DNA of 14,507 nt, taken from NCBI GenBank assembly GCA_041655595.1, contig JBBAFB010000049.1, forward strand, positions 1 to 14,507, given 5' to 3'. Below the pieces are notes generated by a model. That model did no database searches and had not been told where the DNA came from. It saw only the letters and a list, made by a program, of their open reading frames with translations. The stretch comes from JBBAFB01 sp041655595. GTDB taxonomy: Bacteria; Bacillota; DULZ01. Shown piece after piece: positions 6,316 to 14,500 of this stretch (positions are counted from its first letter, which is position 1; each line of letters starts with the position of its first letter). A program made the position numbers and the translations under genes.

Positions 6316-9300
6316 TTGCTGGATGTAAATAATTTTGATCGGATGCGTATTGGCTTAGCCTCCCCTGAGCAAATCAGGATGTGGTCCAGTGGTGAGATTA
6401 AAAAGCCGGAAACTATTAATTATCGAACCTTAAAACCGGAAAGAGACGGTTTGTTTTGCGAAAGAGTTTTTGGCCCCACCAGAGATTGGGAATGCCACTG
6501 CGGTAAATATAAAAGGGTAAAATATAAAGGAATTATTTGTGATCGTTGCGGGGTGGAGGTTACTCGCTCCAAGGTGCGGAGGGAGCGTTTGGGCCATATC
6601 GAATTGGCTGCTCCCGTATCACATATTTGGTATTTCAAAGGGATACCCAGTAGAATGGGTCTGATTTTAGATATGTCACCCCGCTCTTTGGAAAAGGTGC
6701 TTTACTTTGTTTCCTATATAGTGATTGAGCCGGGGCATACCCCCTTAATGAAAAAACAGCTTTTAACGGAAACTGAATATCGGGAGCATAGGGAAAGATA
6801 CGGCAGTCGGTTTACTGCAGGCATGGGTGCAGAGGCTATTCGCATGTTATTGGAAGAATTGGATTTGGATCAATTAAGTGAGGATCTGCGCAAGGAATTA
6901 AAAGAAACCAGCGGACAAAGAAAGATTCGGGCCATCCGCCGCTTAGAGGTGGTGGAAGCCTTTAAAGCCTCCGGCAATGAGCCGGGCTGGATGATTTTAG
7001 ACGTAATTCCCGTTATACCCCCTGAACTGCGCCCCATGGTGCAATTGGACGGAGGGCGTTTTGCCACCTCGGATTTAAATGATCTTTACAGGCGGGTAAT
7101 TAATCGTAATAACCGCTTAAAAAGGCTTTTGGATTTAGAGGCTCCGGATATCATTGTCAGAAATGAAAAAAGGATGCTGCAGGAGGCGGTTGATGCCCTA
7201 ATTGATAACGGGCGTCGTGGAAGACCGGTAACAGGCCCCGGCAACAGGCCCCTAAAATCCTTAAGCGATATGCTCAAAGGTAAACAGGGCAGATTTAGAC
7301 AAAATTTATTGGGTAAAAGGGTAGACTACTCCGGTCGTTCCGTTATTGTGGTTGGCCCCGAACTGGGGATGGATCAATGCGGATTGCCCAAGGAAATGGC
7401 TTTGGAGCTGTTTAAGCCTTTTGTAATGAAGAGATTGGTTGATAAAGGCTTTGCACATAATATAAAAAGTGCCAAGCGAATGGTTGAAAGGGTCAGGGAA
7501 GAAGTCTGGGATGTTTTAGAAGAGGTAATTAAGGAGCATCCGGTTTTGCTGAACAGGGCACCCACCTTGCACAGGCTGGGCATTCAGGCTTTTGAGCCGG
7601 TACTGGTGGAAGGTAGAGCCTTGCAAATTCACCCCTTGGTGTGTACCGCTTATAATGCGGACTTTGACGGTGACCAAATGGCTGTTCATGTGCCCTTATC
7701 GGCGGAAGCCCAGGCGGAGGCACGCCTGTTGATGCTTTCCACCCATAATATTTTAAATCCCAAGGATGGCAGACCGGTAGTGACTCCCACTCAGGATATG
7801 GTTTTGGGCTGCTACTATTTGACTGCTGTTAAAGAGGGGGCCAAGGGTGAGGGCAGGCTGTTCAGAGATTACTTCGAGGCCTATTTGGCCTATGAGGCAA
7901 AAGATATTGAGTTGCAGGCCATGATAAAGGTCCGCATTGACGGGGAGTTAGTGGAGACTACCATTGGGCGTTTAATTTTCCATGAGGAGGCCCCTATTCC
8001 CAAGGAAGTAGGTTTTTACAATAAGGAAATAGGTAAAAAACAGCTAGGTGAAATTGCCGCCAAAAGCTACAACCTGTTGGGAGAAGAACAAACCGCAAAG
8101 CTATTGGATGGAATTAAAAGATTGGGTTTTCGTTACTCCACAAAGGCTGGCATTACCATTGGGATTAACGATATAGCTGTTCCGGAAAGCAAGGCAGCAA
8201 TTTTAAATGAAACCAGTGATGAGGTAGATAAAATAGAATTGCAATACCGCAGAGGTTTAATCACCGAGGAGGAAAGGTATCAATCTGTTATTCGTTTGTG
8301 GAATCAGGCTACGGAAAGGGTAACCGACGGGTTGATGGATACCTTGGATAAATTTAATCCGATTTTAATGATGGCCCATTCCGGCGCTAGGGGTAATATC
8401 CAGCAAATCAGACAATTGGCCGGGATGCGGGGGTTAATGGCGGATCCATCGGGAAAAATCATTGACTTGCCTATTAAGGCGAATTTTAGAGAAGGTTTAA
8501 CTGTTTTGGAATACTTTATTTCAACTCATGGTGCCAGAAAAGGATTGGCGGACACCGCTCTTAGAACCGCCGACTCCGGCTATTTAACTAGGCGTTTGGT
8601 GGATGTATCTCAAGATGTGATTGTCAGGGAAGACGATTGCGGTTCCACCGAGGGAATTTTAGTCACAGAAATACTTGATGATAAAGAAATAATTGAGGGC
8701 TTGGTGGAAAGGATTATTGGCCGTTATGCAGCCGAAGATGTGGTTAATCCCCAGACTGGGGAAGTAATTGTTCAGGAAAACACCGTAATTGATGAAAGAA
8801 AAGCCGAACTGATTAAAGATGTGGGTATTAAAGGGGTTAAAATCCGTTCCGTTTTGAACTGTAAAACTCGTTACGGAGTCTGTGCAAAATGCTATGGCAA
8901 GAATCTGGCAACGGGGCGTTCCGTAGAAATAGGCGAGGCTGTCGGTATTATTGCTGCCCAATCCATTGGGGAGCCGGGTACTCAGCTTACCATGAGAACC
9001 TTCCATACCGGGGGAGTTGCGGGAGACGATATTACCCAGGGCTTGCCCAGAGTAGAGGAATTATTCGAGGCCAGAAAGCCCAAGGGTCAGGCTATAATTG
9101 CTGAAGTTGACGGAATTATAGAGATCGGCACAAACAAAGGTAGGAGAGAAGTGACTGTCATCGGCGATGACGGAGAGAAGTTTTCCAGCCAAGTTCCTTA
9201 TGGCTCCCGTTTGAAAGTTGAAGCAGGGGATAGGGTGGAGGCCGGCGATGAATTAACCGAAGGGTCCGTCAATCCTCACGATCTGCTCAAGGTAAAGGGA

Positions 9301-9813
9301 CCAAGGGGAGTGCAGCTCTACCTCTTGAGAGAGGTGCAAAGGGTTTATCGAATGCAGGGTGTTGATATTAATGACAAGCATATTGAAGTGATAGTCAGGC
9401 AGATGTTGAGGAAGGTAAAGGTGGAGGATGCAGGTGACACCGATTTACTACCGGGCAGCCTGATAGACAGCCATGAGTTTGAAGACAAGAATCAGCTTGC
9501 TTTAGAAGCCGGGGGCGAAACTGCTGTTGCTAAACCGGTGCTGTTGGGCATTACGAAGGCTTCTTTGGTAACGGATTCCTTCTTGTCTGCCGCCTCCTTC
9601 CAGGAGACCACTCGCGTCTTGACTGATGCTGCTATTAAGGGAAAGGTGGATCCTCTTATCGGTTTAAAGGAAAACGTGATTATTGGCAAACTCATTCCCG
9701 CCGGTACAGGGATGAATCAATACAGCGGCATTAAATTAACAGCGGAGCCTGAAGAAGTGTCCTTGGAGGAGATAGAGGAAGTGGGAGCAGAAATAGAAGT
9801 AGGGGTAAATTAA
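6316..9813 (+). CDS. rpoC: DNA-directed RNA polymerase subunit beta'
   Basis: RpoC supplies the catalytic magnesium site and the clamp of RNA polymerase. The start is TTG at 6316, giving MLDVNNFDRM, the expected Bacillota N-terminus; a purine-rich AAGGAAGGGAGAGAG (6295-6309) serves as ribosome-binding site. In the 1165 residues one sees the N-terminal zinc site Cys60, Cys62, Cys75 and Cys78, and the catalytic NADFDGD 447-453 with Asp449, Asp451 and Asp453. The second zinc site is Cys775, Cys849, Cys856 and Cys859, and the trigger-loop MRTFH lies at 893-897. The end of the conserved part has LGITKASLVTDSFLSAASFQETTRVLTDAAIKGK. Length is close to other Bacillota RpoC and I see no large lineage insert. 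No terminator follows, so some read-through into the next genes is likely. Confidence 0.98.
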   Translation: MLDVNNFDRMRIGLASPEQIRMWSSGEIKKPETINYRTLKPERDGLFCERVFGPTRDWECHCGKYKRVKYKGIICDRCGVEVTRSKVRRERLGHIELAAPVSHIWYFKGIPSRMGLILDMSPRSLEKVLYFVSYIVIEPGHTPLMKKQLLTETEYREHRERYGSRFTAGMGAEAIRMLLEELDLDQLSEDLRKELKETSGQRKIRAIRRLEVVEAFKASGNEPGWMILDVIPVIPPELRPMVQLDGGRFATSDLNDLYRRVINRNNRLKRLLDLEAPDIIVRNEKRMLQEAVDALIDNGRRGRPVTGPGNRPLKSLSDMLKGKQGRFRQNLLGKRVDYSGRSVIVVGPELGMDQCGLPKEMALELFKPFVMKRLVDKGFAHNIKSAKRMVERVREEVWDVLEEVIKEHPVLLNRAPTLHRLGIQAFEPVLVEGRALQIHPLVCTAYNADFDGDQMAVHVPLSAEAQAEARLLMLSTHNILNPKDGRPVVTPTQDMVLGCYYLTAVKEGAKGEGRLFRDYFEAYLAYEAKDIELQAMIKVRIDGELVETTIGRLIFHEEAPIPKEVGFYNKEIGKKQLGEIAAKSYNLLGEEQTAKLLDGIKRLGFRYSTKAGITIGINDIAVPESKAAILNETSDEVDKIELQYRRGLITEEERYQSVIRLWNQATERVTDGLMDTLDKFNPILMMAHSGARGNIQQIRQLAGMRGLMADPSGKIIDLPIKANFREGLTVLEYFISTHGARKGLADTALRTADSGYLTRRLVDVSQDVIVREDDCGSTEGILVTEILDDKEIIEGLVERIIGRYAAEDVVNPQTGEVIVQENTVIDERKAELIKDVGIKGVKIRSVLNCKTRYGVCAKCYGKNLATGRSVEIGEAVGIIAAQSIGEPGTQLTMRTFHTGGVAGDDITQGLPRVEELFEARKPKGQAIIAEVDGIIEIGTNKGRREVTVIGDDGEKFSSQVPYGSRLKVEAGDRVEAGDELTEGSVNPHDLLKVKGPRGVQLYLLREVQRVYRMQGVDINDKHIEVIVRQMLRKVKVEDAGDTDLLPGSLIDSHEFEDKNQLALEAGGETAVAKPVLLGITKASLVTDSFLSAASFQETTRVLTDAAIKGKVDPLIGLKENVIIGKLIPAGTGMNQYSGIKLTAEPEEVSLEEIEEVGAEIEVGVN

Positions 9814-9821
9814 AAATGTGC

Positions 9822-9850
9822 TTGACACTAAAAATATCAGGTGGTACACT
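9822..9850 (+). promoter_or_regulatory. Housekeeping-sigma promoter for the L7Ae-rpsL-rpsG-fusA-tuf genes
   Basis: TTGACA 9822-9827 is perfect, and exactly 17 bases later TACACT 9845-9850 matches four of six -10 positions. It begins 9 bases after the rpoC stop. Transcription should start near 9857, giving a leader of about 30 bases. This would be the start of a str-type operon transcribed independently of rpoBC. Confidence 0.87.
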
Positions 9851-9886
9851 TAACGAGTGCCCAATTGTCAAGGGAGGCTTAAGTTT

Positions 9887-10138
9887 ATGCCTTTGGAAAG
9901 ATTAAAACAAGCAAAAAAAATAACAATTGGTACTAAACAGACGATGAAGGCGGTAGAAAAAGGGGAGGCCCTCATAGTTTATATTGCAAAAGATGCCGAT
10001 GACAGAGTGGTGCTACCTCTTTTAAAAGCCTGTGAAGAAAGGGTAGTAGAGGTTATGCCTGTTGATACCATGTTAGAACTGGGAAAAGCCAGCGGCATTC
10101 AAGTTGGGGCGGCCTCAGTTGCCATTACCGGGGAATAA
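9887..10138 (+). CDS. rplGB: L7Ae/L30e-family RNA-binding ribosomal protein (YbxF-like)
   Basis: This 83-residue protein belongs to the L7Ae/L30e/S12e superfamily, whose members bind kink-turn RNA. Bacillus YbxF, encoded in the same place before rpsL, is the closest relative I can name. Typical segments are GTKQTMKAVEKGEA at 15-28, the RNA-contacting helix start; AKDAD at 34-38; and LGKASGIQVGAAS at 65-77 near the C-terminus. The ATG at 9887 follows GGGAGG 9872-9877. An in-frame GTG at 9857 would add ten residues but coincides with the predicted transcription start, so it is rejected. The cellular role in bacteria is not well settled; ribosome association is the usual annotation. Confidence 0.92.
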   Translation: MPLERLKQAKKITIGTKQTMKAVEKGEALIVYIAKDADDRVVLPLLKACEERVVEVMPVDTMLELGKASGIQVGAASVAITGE

Positions 10139-10149
10139 CTCAATACAGT

Positions 10150-10187
10150 AGCTGGTATCAGCCGATACCAGCTCTTTAGACTTTTTT
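10150..10187 (+). terminator. Perfect 10-bp hairpin with offset T-run before rpsL (possible attenuator)
   Basis: AGCTGGTATC 10150-10159 pairs perfectly with GATACCAGCT 10164-10173 around AGCC. The run of six T residues sits at 10182-10187, eight bases beyond the stem, with CTTTAGAC between. An ordinary terminator has its T-run directly at the stem, so this is likely weak: partial termination, or an RNA processing or stabilising stem that sets the ratio between the L7Ae-family gene and rpsL onward. Confidence 0.6.
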
Positions 10188-10225
10188 AGAGAAACAGAAA
10201 AAATTTGGGAAGGGGGTGGAAGTGA

Positions 10226-10600
10226 ATGCCAACAATTCAGCAGCTTGTGAGAAAAGGCAGGGAAACTTTGATTGAGAAATCTGATGCTCCGGCATTAAGG
10301 GAGTGCCCTCAGAAAAGAGGGGTATGTACCAGGGTATATACCACCACACCAAAAAAACCGAATTCAGCCTTAAGAAAAGTAGCCAGAGTAAGGCTCTCTA
10401 ACGGCATTGAGGTTACTGCCTACATCCCGGGTATTGGGCATAATTTACAGGAGCACTCAGTTGTTCTGATCAGAGGTGGTCGGGTAAAAGACTTGCCCGG
10501 TGTAAGATACCATATTGTACGGGGGGCCCTGGATTCAGCTGGAGTACAGAACAGAAGGCAGTCCCGTTCTAAATACGGCACCAAAAGGCCTAAGCAATAA
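10226..10600 (+). CDS. rpsL: 30S ribosomal protein S12
   Basis: S12 sits at the decoding centre of the 30S subunit and affects accuracy. The 124-residue product has the same length as the Escherichia coli protein and aligns without gaps as far as I can judge. The PKKPNSALRK loop places Lys43 and Lys44, and GGRVKDLPGVRYH places Lys88, Asp89 and Pro91; these are the residues of streptomycin-sensitive ribosomes. Asp89 is the site that is beta-methylthiolated in some bacteria. The ATG at 10226 lies 7 bases after AGGGGGTG (10211-10218). rpsG follows after 39 bases, as usual for the str operon. Confidence 0.98.
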   Translation: MPTIQQLVRKGRETLIEKSDAPALRECPQKRGVCTRVYTTTPKKPNSALRKVARVRLSNGIEVTAYIPGIGHNLQEHSVVLIRGGRVKDLPGVRYHIVRGALDSAGVQNRRQSRSKYGTKRPKQ

Positions 10601-10639
10601 TAATTGGAAATAGTTAATTAAGGTAAAGGGGGGAAAACT

Positions 10640-11110
10640 ATGCCCAGGAAAGGTAGCGTTCCCAAACGAGAAGTTTTGCCGGATCCGATTTACCATAGCC
10701 AGGTTCTTACCAAAGTAATTAACCAATTAATGCAGGATGGAAAAAAAGGAACAGCAGATCAAATTTGTTATGGCGCCTTGGAAATGGTAAGCGAAAAAAC
10801 TGGAAAACCGGCCATGGAGGTTTTTAATCAGGCTTTAAAAAATATTTCACCTGTTTTGGAAGTTAAGGCTAGAAGAGTTGGAGGAGCTAACTATCAAGTT
10901 CCGGTTGAAGTCCGTCCGGATCGCAGGCAAACTTTAGCTATTCGCTGGCTGGTTAACTACGCCAGACAAAGAAACGGTAAAAGTATGCAGGAGAAGTTAG
11001 CTGCTGAAATGTTAGATGCTTTTAACAACACCGGCGGTGCGGTTAAAAAGCGGGAAGATACTCATAGAATGGCAGAAGCCAACAAAGCTTTTGCTCACTA
11101 TCGTTGGTAG
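10640..11110 (+). CDS. rpsG: 30S ribosomal protein S7
   Basis: S7 nucleates assembly of the 30S head by binding the 3' major domain of 16S rRNA and lines the E site. The 156-residue product begins MPRKGSVPKREVLPDP. It has the family beta-hairpin segment KARRVGGANYQVPVEV near residues 76-91 and the conserved RWLVNYARQR near 102-111. It ends KKREDTHRMAEANKAFAHYRW, the normal S7 C-terminus. The ATG follows an AAAGGGGGG site at 10625-10633. In E. coli S7 represses this operon from the rpsL-rpsG gap; here that gap is only 39 bases and shows no large structure, while a striking hairpin lies after rpsG instead. Confidence 0.98.
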   Translation: MPRKGSVPKREVLPDPIYHSQVLTKVINQLMQDGKKGTADQICYGALEMVSEKTGKPAMEVFNQALKNISPVLEVKARRVGGANYQVPVEVRPDRRQTLAIRWLVNYARQRNGKSMQEKLAAEMLDAFNNTGGAVKKREDTHRMAEANKAFAHYRW

Positions 11111-11175
11111 CTGCGGCAACTTTCGGGCCGGGTTTCGGCGATAGCAGATTAGAGCCGAAACCAAAGTTGTAGCAG
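11111..11175 (+). promoter_or_regulatory. Large intercistronic RNA hairpin between rpsG and fusA
   Basis: The bases directly after the rpsG stop form a two-part inverted repeat. The outer arm 11111-11123 pairs with 11163-11175 over 13 positions with one G-A mismatch and one G-U. The inner arm GGTTTCGGC 11131-11139 pairs perfectly with GCCGAAACC 11154-11162. A 7-base bulge (11124-11130) lies on the 5' side only, with a 14-base terminal loop. The structure ends where the fusA ribosome-binding site (GAGGGAGG, 11175-11182) begins. There is no T-run, so it is not an intrinsic terminator. A regulatory or mRNA-processing role is inferred; the binding partner is unknown. Confidence 0.75.
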
Positions 11176-11190
11176 AGGGAGGAAAGAAAA

Positions 11191-13269
11191 GTGGTTAAAG
11201 ATAGGTCGTTAGAAAAAATAAGAAATATTGGAATTATGGCCCATATTGATGCGGGTAAAACAACTACTTCTGAAAGAATATTATTTTATACTGGCAGGGT
11301 GCACAGATTGGGTGAGGTTCATGATGGCGCGGCTACCATGGACTGGATGGTACAAGAGCAGGAAAGAGGTATTACGATTACTTCTGCTGCTACTACCTGT
11401 TTCTGGAAAGATCATAGGGTCAATCTTATAGACACGCCAGGCCATGTGGACTTTACCGTAGAAGTGGAAAGATCCCTTAGAGTGTTGGATGGTGCTGTAG
11501 CAGTTTTTTGTTCCGTTGGGGGTGTTGAGCCTCAATCGGAAACGGTTTGGCATCAGGCCGACAAATATGGTGTGCCGCGAATTGCCTATATTAATAAGAT
11601 GGATCGGGTTGGGGCCGATTTCTTTAGGGGAGTTAAGATGATCAAAGATCGTCTTAAGGCCAATCCTATTCCTTTGCAAATACCTATTGGAGTAGAGGAT
11701 AGTTTCCGGGGCATTGTTGATTTGGTAGCAGAAAGAGCAATCATTTATACTGATGATCTGGGAACCAATTCGGAGTTGGCTGAAATTCCCGAAGGTATGC
11801 AGGAGCTGGTGGCTGAATACAGGGAAAAGATTTTAGAGGCCGTTGCGGAAACTGATGAAGATTTAATGCTTAAATATCTTGAAGGGGAAGAACTTACTCT
11901 GGATGAGATAAAAAGCGGCATCAGAAAAGCAACAATAGACGTGAAGATGACCCCTGTTCTTTGCGGTTCTTCCTTTAAGAATAAAGGGGTGCAGCCTTTA
12001 CTGGATGCGGTGGTGGATTATTTGCCCTCTCCGCTGGATGTTCCGGCTACCAGAGCCATTGATGTGGAAAGTGGAGTGGAGATTCACCGAGAAGCCAGTG
12101 ACAGTGAGCCCTTTTCGGCTTTAGCCTTTAAAATAGTGACTGATCCCTATGTGGGTAAATTGGCTTTTTTTAGAGTTTATTCCGGCAGTCTAGAGGCCGG
12201 TACTTATATCTATAATTCTACTAAGGAAAAGAAAGAAAGAATTGGACGCATTCTGCTGATGCATGCTAACCATCGGGAGGAAGTCAGCAAGGTTTCCACC
12301 GGGGAAATAGCAGCAGCTGTAGGATTAAAATTTACAGCTACCGGGGATACCCTTTGCGATGAAAAGAATCCCATTCTTTTAGAGACAATGCAGTTTCCTG
12401 AGCCCGTTATTGATGTGGCTATTGAGCCTAAGACCAGGGCAGACCAGGATCGGCTGGGGATTTCACTTGCTAAGCTTAGCGAGGAGGACCCCACCTTTAA
12501 GGCCCACACTGATTCCGAAACCGGGCAAACCATCATCTCCGGTATGGGAGAATTGCATTTGGAGATCATTGTTGACCGACTGCTCAGGGAGTTTAAAGTG
12601 GATGCCAACATAGGCAGACCTCAGGTGGCTTACCGGGAAACTATTTTAGGCGTTGCCAAGGCAGAGGGTAAATTCATCAGGCAATCCGGTGGCCGCGGCC
12701 AATACGGTCATGTTTGGCTGGAGGTTGAAGCACTGGAAAGAGGCAGTGGTTTTGAATTTGCCAACAAGATTGTCGGCGGCGTGGTTCCCAAGGAATATAT
12801 TCCGGCGGTTGAACAGGGTGTGAAAGAAGCAATGCAGTCAGGCATTTTGGCTGGCTACCCCTTAACGGATATCCGCGTTACGATTTATGACGGTTCTTAT
12901 CACGATGTTGACTCATCGGAAATGGCTTTCAAGGTAGCGGGGTCCATGGGCTTCAAGGCAGGGGCGTTGAAAGCAAATCCCATCTTGCTAGAGCCTATTA
13001 TGAGGGTAGAAGTTACAGTTCCCGAAGAATACATGGGGGATGTAATGGGTGATATCAACTCTCGCCGGGGCCGTATAGAAGGAATTGAACCTCGTTTTGG
13101 CGTCCAGGTGATTAGAGCCATAGTGCCTTTAGCAGAAATGTTTGGTTATGCGACAGATCTGAGGTCCAATACTCAGGGCAGGGGAAACTATGTAATGCAG
13201 TTTGAGCATTATGATGTGGTTCCAAAAAATATTGGAGACGAAATAATAGCAAAAAGGCAAGGGCGTTAA
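11191..13269 (+). CDS. fusA: Elongation factor G
   Basis: EF-G is the GTPase that drives tRNA-mRNA translocation and, with RRF, ribosome recycling. The start is GTG at 11191 behind GAGGGAGG. The 692-residue product shows AHIDAGKT at 17-24 (G1), RGITIT at 59-64 (G2), DTPGH at 81-85 (G3), NKMD at 135-138 (G4) and CGSSF at 258-262 (G5). Domain IV carries GSYHDVDSSE with the tip residue His571, and domain V has PEEYMGDVMGDINSRRGRIEG. This is the canonical translocase rather than a TetM-type or EF-G2 paralogue, judged from its place in the str operon and its motifs. tuf starts 31 bases later without a terminator between them. Confidence 0.98.
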   Translation: MVKDRSLEKIRNIGIMAHIDAGKTTTSERILFYTGRVHRLGEVHDGAATMDWMVQEQERGITITSAATTCFWKDHRVNLIDTPGHVDFTVEVERSLRVLDGAVAVFCSVGGVEPQSETVWHQADKYGVPRIAYINKMDRVGADFFRGVKMIKDRLKANPIPLQIPIGVEDSFRGIVDLVAERAIIYTDDLGTNSELAEIPEGMQELVAEYREKILEAVAETDEDLMLKYLEGEELTLDEIKSGIRKATIDVKMTPVLCGSSFKNKGVQPLLDAVVDYLPSPLDVPATRAIDVESGVEIHREASDSEPFSALAFKIVTDPYVGKLAFFRVYSGSLEAGTYIYNSTKEKKERIGRILLMHANHREEVSKVSTGEIAAAVGLKFTATGDTLCDEKNPILLETMQFPEPVIDVAIEPKTRADQDRLGISLAKLSEEDPTFKAHTDSETGQTIISGMGELHLEIIVDRLLREFKVDANIGRPQVAYRETILGVAKAEGKFIRQSGGRGQYGHVWLEVEALERGSGFEFANKIVGGVVPKEYIPAVEQGVKEAMQSGILAGYPLTDIRVTIYDGSYHDVDSSEMAFKVAGSMGFKAGALKANPILLEPIMRVEVTVPEEYMGDVMGDINSRRGRIEGIEPRFGVQVIRAIVPLAEMFGYATDLRSNTQGRGNYVMQFEHYDVVPKNIGDEIIAKRQGR

Positions 13270-13300
13270 CTGCTCTTGAAAAAAGGAGGAAAATCTAACA

Positions 13301-14500
13301 ATGGCAAAACAAAAATTTGAAAGAACAAAACCCCACGTAAATATCGGCACCATCGGTCACGTGGACCATGGTAAAACCACCTTAACGGCAGCAATTACCA
13401 GTGTTTTGGCAAAAGCAGGCGGAGCCGTAGCAACAGCCTACGACCAAATTGATAATGCGCCGGAAGAAAAAGCAAGAGGGATCACCATCAGCACATCCCA
13501 TGTGGAATATGAAACAGTCAATAGGCACTACGCCCACGTAGACTGCCCCGGCCACGCCGACTATGTTAAAAACATGATCACCGGAGCAGCCCAAATGGAC
13601 GGAGCAATCCTGGTAGTATCTGCAGCAGACGGCCCCATGCCTCAAACCAGAGAGCATATTTTACTGGCCCGTCAAGTAGGGGTACCCTACATCGTAGTCT
13701 TTTTAAATAAGGCGGACATGGTAGACGATGACGAACTGATGGAATTAGTAGAAATGGAAGTAAGAGAGCTGCTATCCGAATACGAATTTCCCGGAGACGA
13801 CATACCCATCGTGGCAGGATCTGCCCTAAAGGCCCTGGAATGCGGCTGCGGACAAAGAGACTGTGATTGGTGCGGTAAAATACTGGAGCTAATGGAAAAA
13901 GTAGACGAATATATTCCAACTCCGGAAAGAGCAGTAGACAAACCCTTTTTGATGCCGATCGAAGATGTCTTTACCATTACCGGTAGAGGTACGGTAGCCA
14001 CCGGCAGGGTAGAAAGAGGCACAGTCAAAGTACAAGACGAAGTAGAAATAGTAGGACTAAGCGAGCAAGCCAGAAAAACCGTTTGCACCGGCGTAGAGAT
14101 GTTCAGAAAGCTTCTGGACAAAGCGGAAGCAGGAGACAACATCGGAGCCCTCTTAAGAGGCGTTGACAGAAAGGAAATTGAAAGAGGGCAAGTATTGGCC
14201 AAGCCGGGCTCCATTAAGCCCCATACCAAATTTGAAGCAGAAATTTATGTTTTGACCAAGGAAGAGGGCGGGCGACACACCCCATTCTTCAACGGCTACA
14301 GGCCCCAATTTTACTTCAGAACAACGGACGTAACCGGGGTAGCAAACCTACCGGAAGGAGTAGAAATGGTAATGCCTGGGGACAACATCAAGATGACCAT
14401 AGAACTCATCACCCCCATAGCCATGGAAGAAGGATTACGTTTTGCTATTCGTGAAGGCGGACGCACAGTAGGTGCCGGTGTAGTGAGCGCCATTCTTTAA
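13301..14500 (+). CDS. tuf: Elongation factor Tu, with four-cysteine insert
   Basis: EF-Tu delivers aminoacyl-tRNA to the ribosomal A site as a ternary complex with GTP. The 399-residue product starts MAKQKFERTKPHVN from an ATG 9 bases after AAAGGAGG. Motifs are GHVDHGKT at 19-26, RGITIS at 59-64 with switch Thr62, DCPGH at 81-85 with catalytic His85, NKAD at 136-139 and GSAL at 173-176. Domains II and III follow and end GRTVGAGVVSAIL. Just after the last GTPase motif, residues 181-191 read CGCGQRDCDWC, giving Cys181, Cys183, Cys188 and Cys191; E. coli EF-Tu has a short non-cysteine loop there. Codon use, rich in A- and C-ending codons, differs from fusA. A second tuf copy elsewhere is possible. 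Confidence 0.98.
   Translation: MAKQKFERTKPHVNIGTIGHVDHGKTTLTAAITSVLAKAGGAVATAYDQIDNAPEEKARGITISTSHVEYETVNRHYAHVDCPGHADYVKNMITGAAQMDGAILVVSAADGPMPQTREHILLARQVGVPYIVVFLNKADMVDDDELMELVEMEVRELLSEYEFPGDDIPIVAGSALKALECGCGQRDCDWCGKILELMEKVDEYIPTPERAVDKPFLMPIEDVFTITGRGTVATGRVERGTVKVQDEVEIVGLSEQARKTVCTGVEMFRKLLDKAEAGDNIGALLRGVDRKEIERGQVLAKPGSIKPHTKFEAEIYVLTKEEGGRHTPFFNGYRPQFYFRTTDVTGVANLPEGVEMVMPGDNIKMTIELITPIAMEEGLRFAIREGGRTVGAGVVSAIL

Noticed and set aside
9857..9886. GTG start adding ten residues to the L7Ae-family protein
   Set aside because: The GTG lies at the predicted transcription start, which leaves no ribosome-binding site on the message, and the extra residues are not typical of the family.
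11111..11175. rpsG-fusA hairpin considered as an intrinsic terminator
   Set aside because: The 3' arm is followed by AGGGAGGAAAG, the fusA ribosome-binding site, not a T-run.
13687..14229. Open reading frame of 180 codons on the - strand inside tuf
   Set aside because: It lies wholly within the well-supported tuf gene, has a low-complexity Ser/Thr/Pro-rich translation, and shows no recognisable domain. It is a by-product of tuf codon use.
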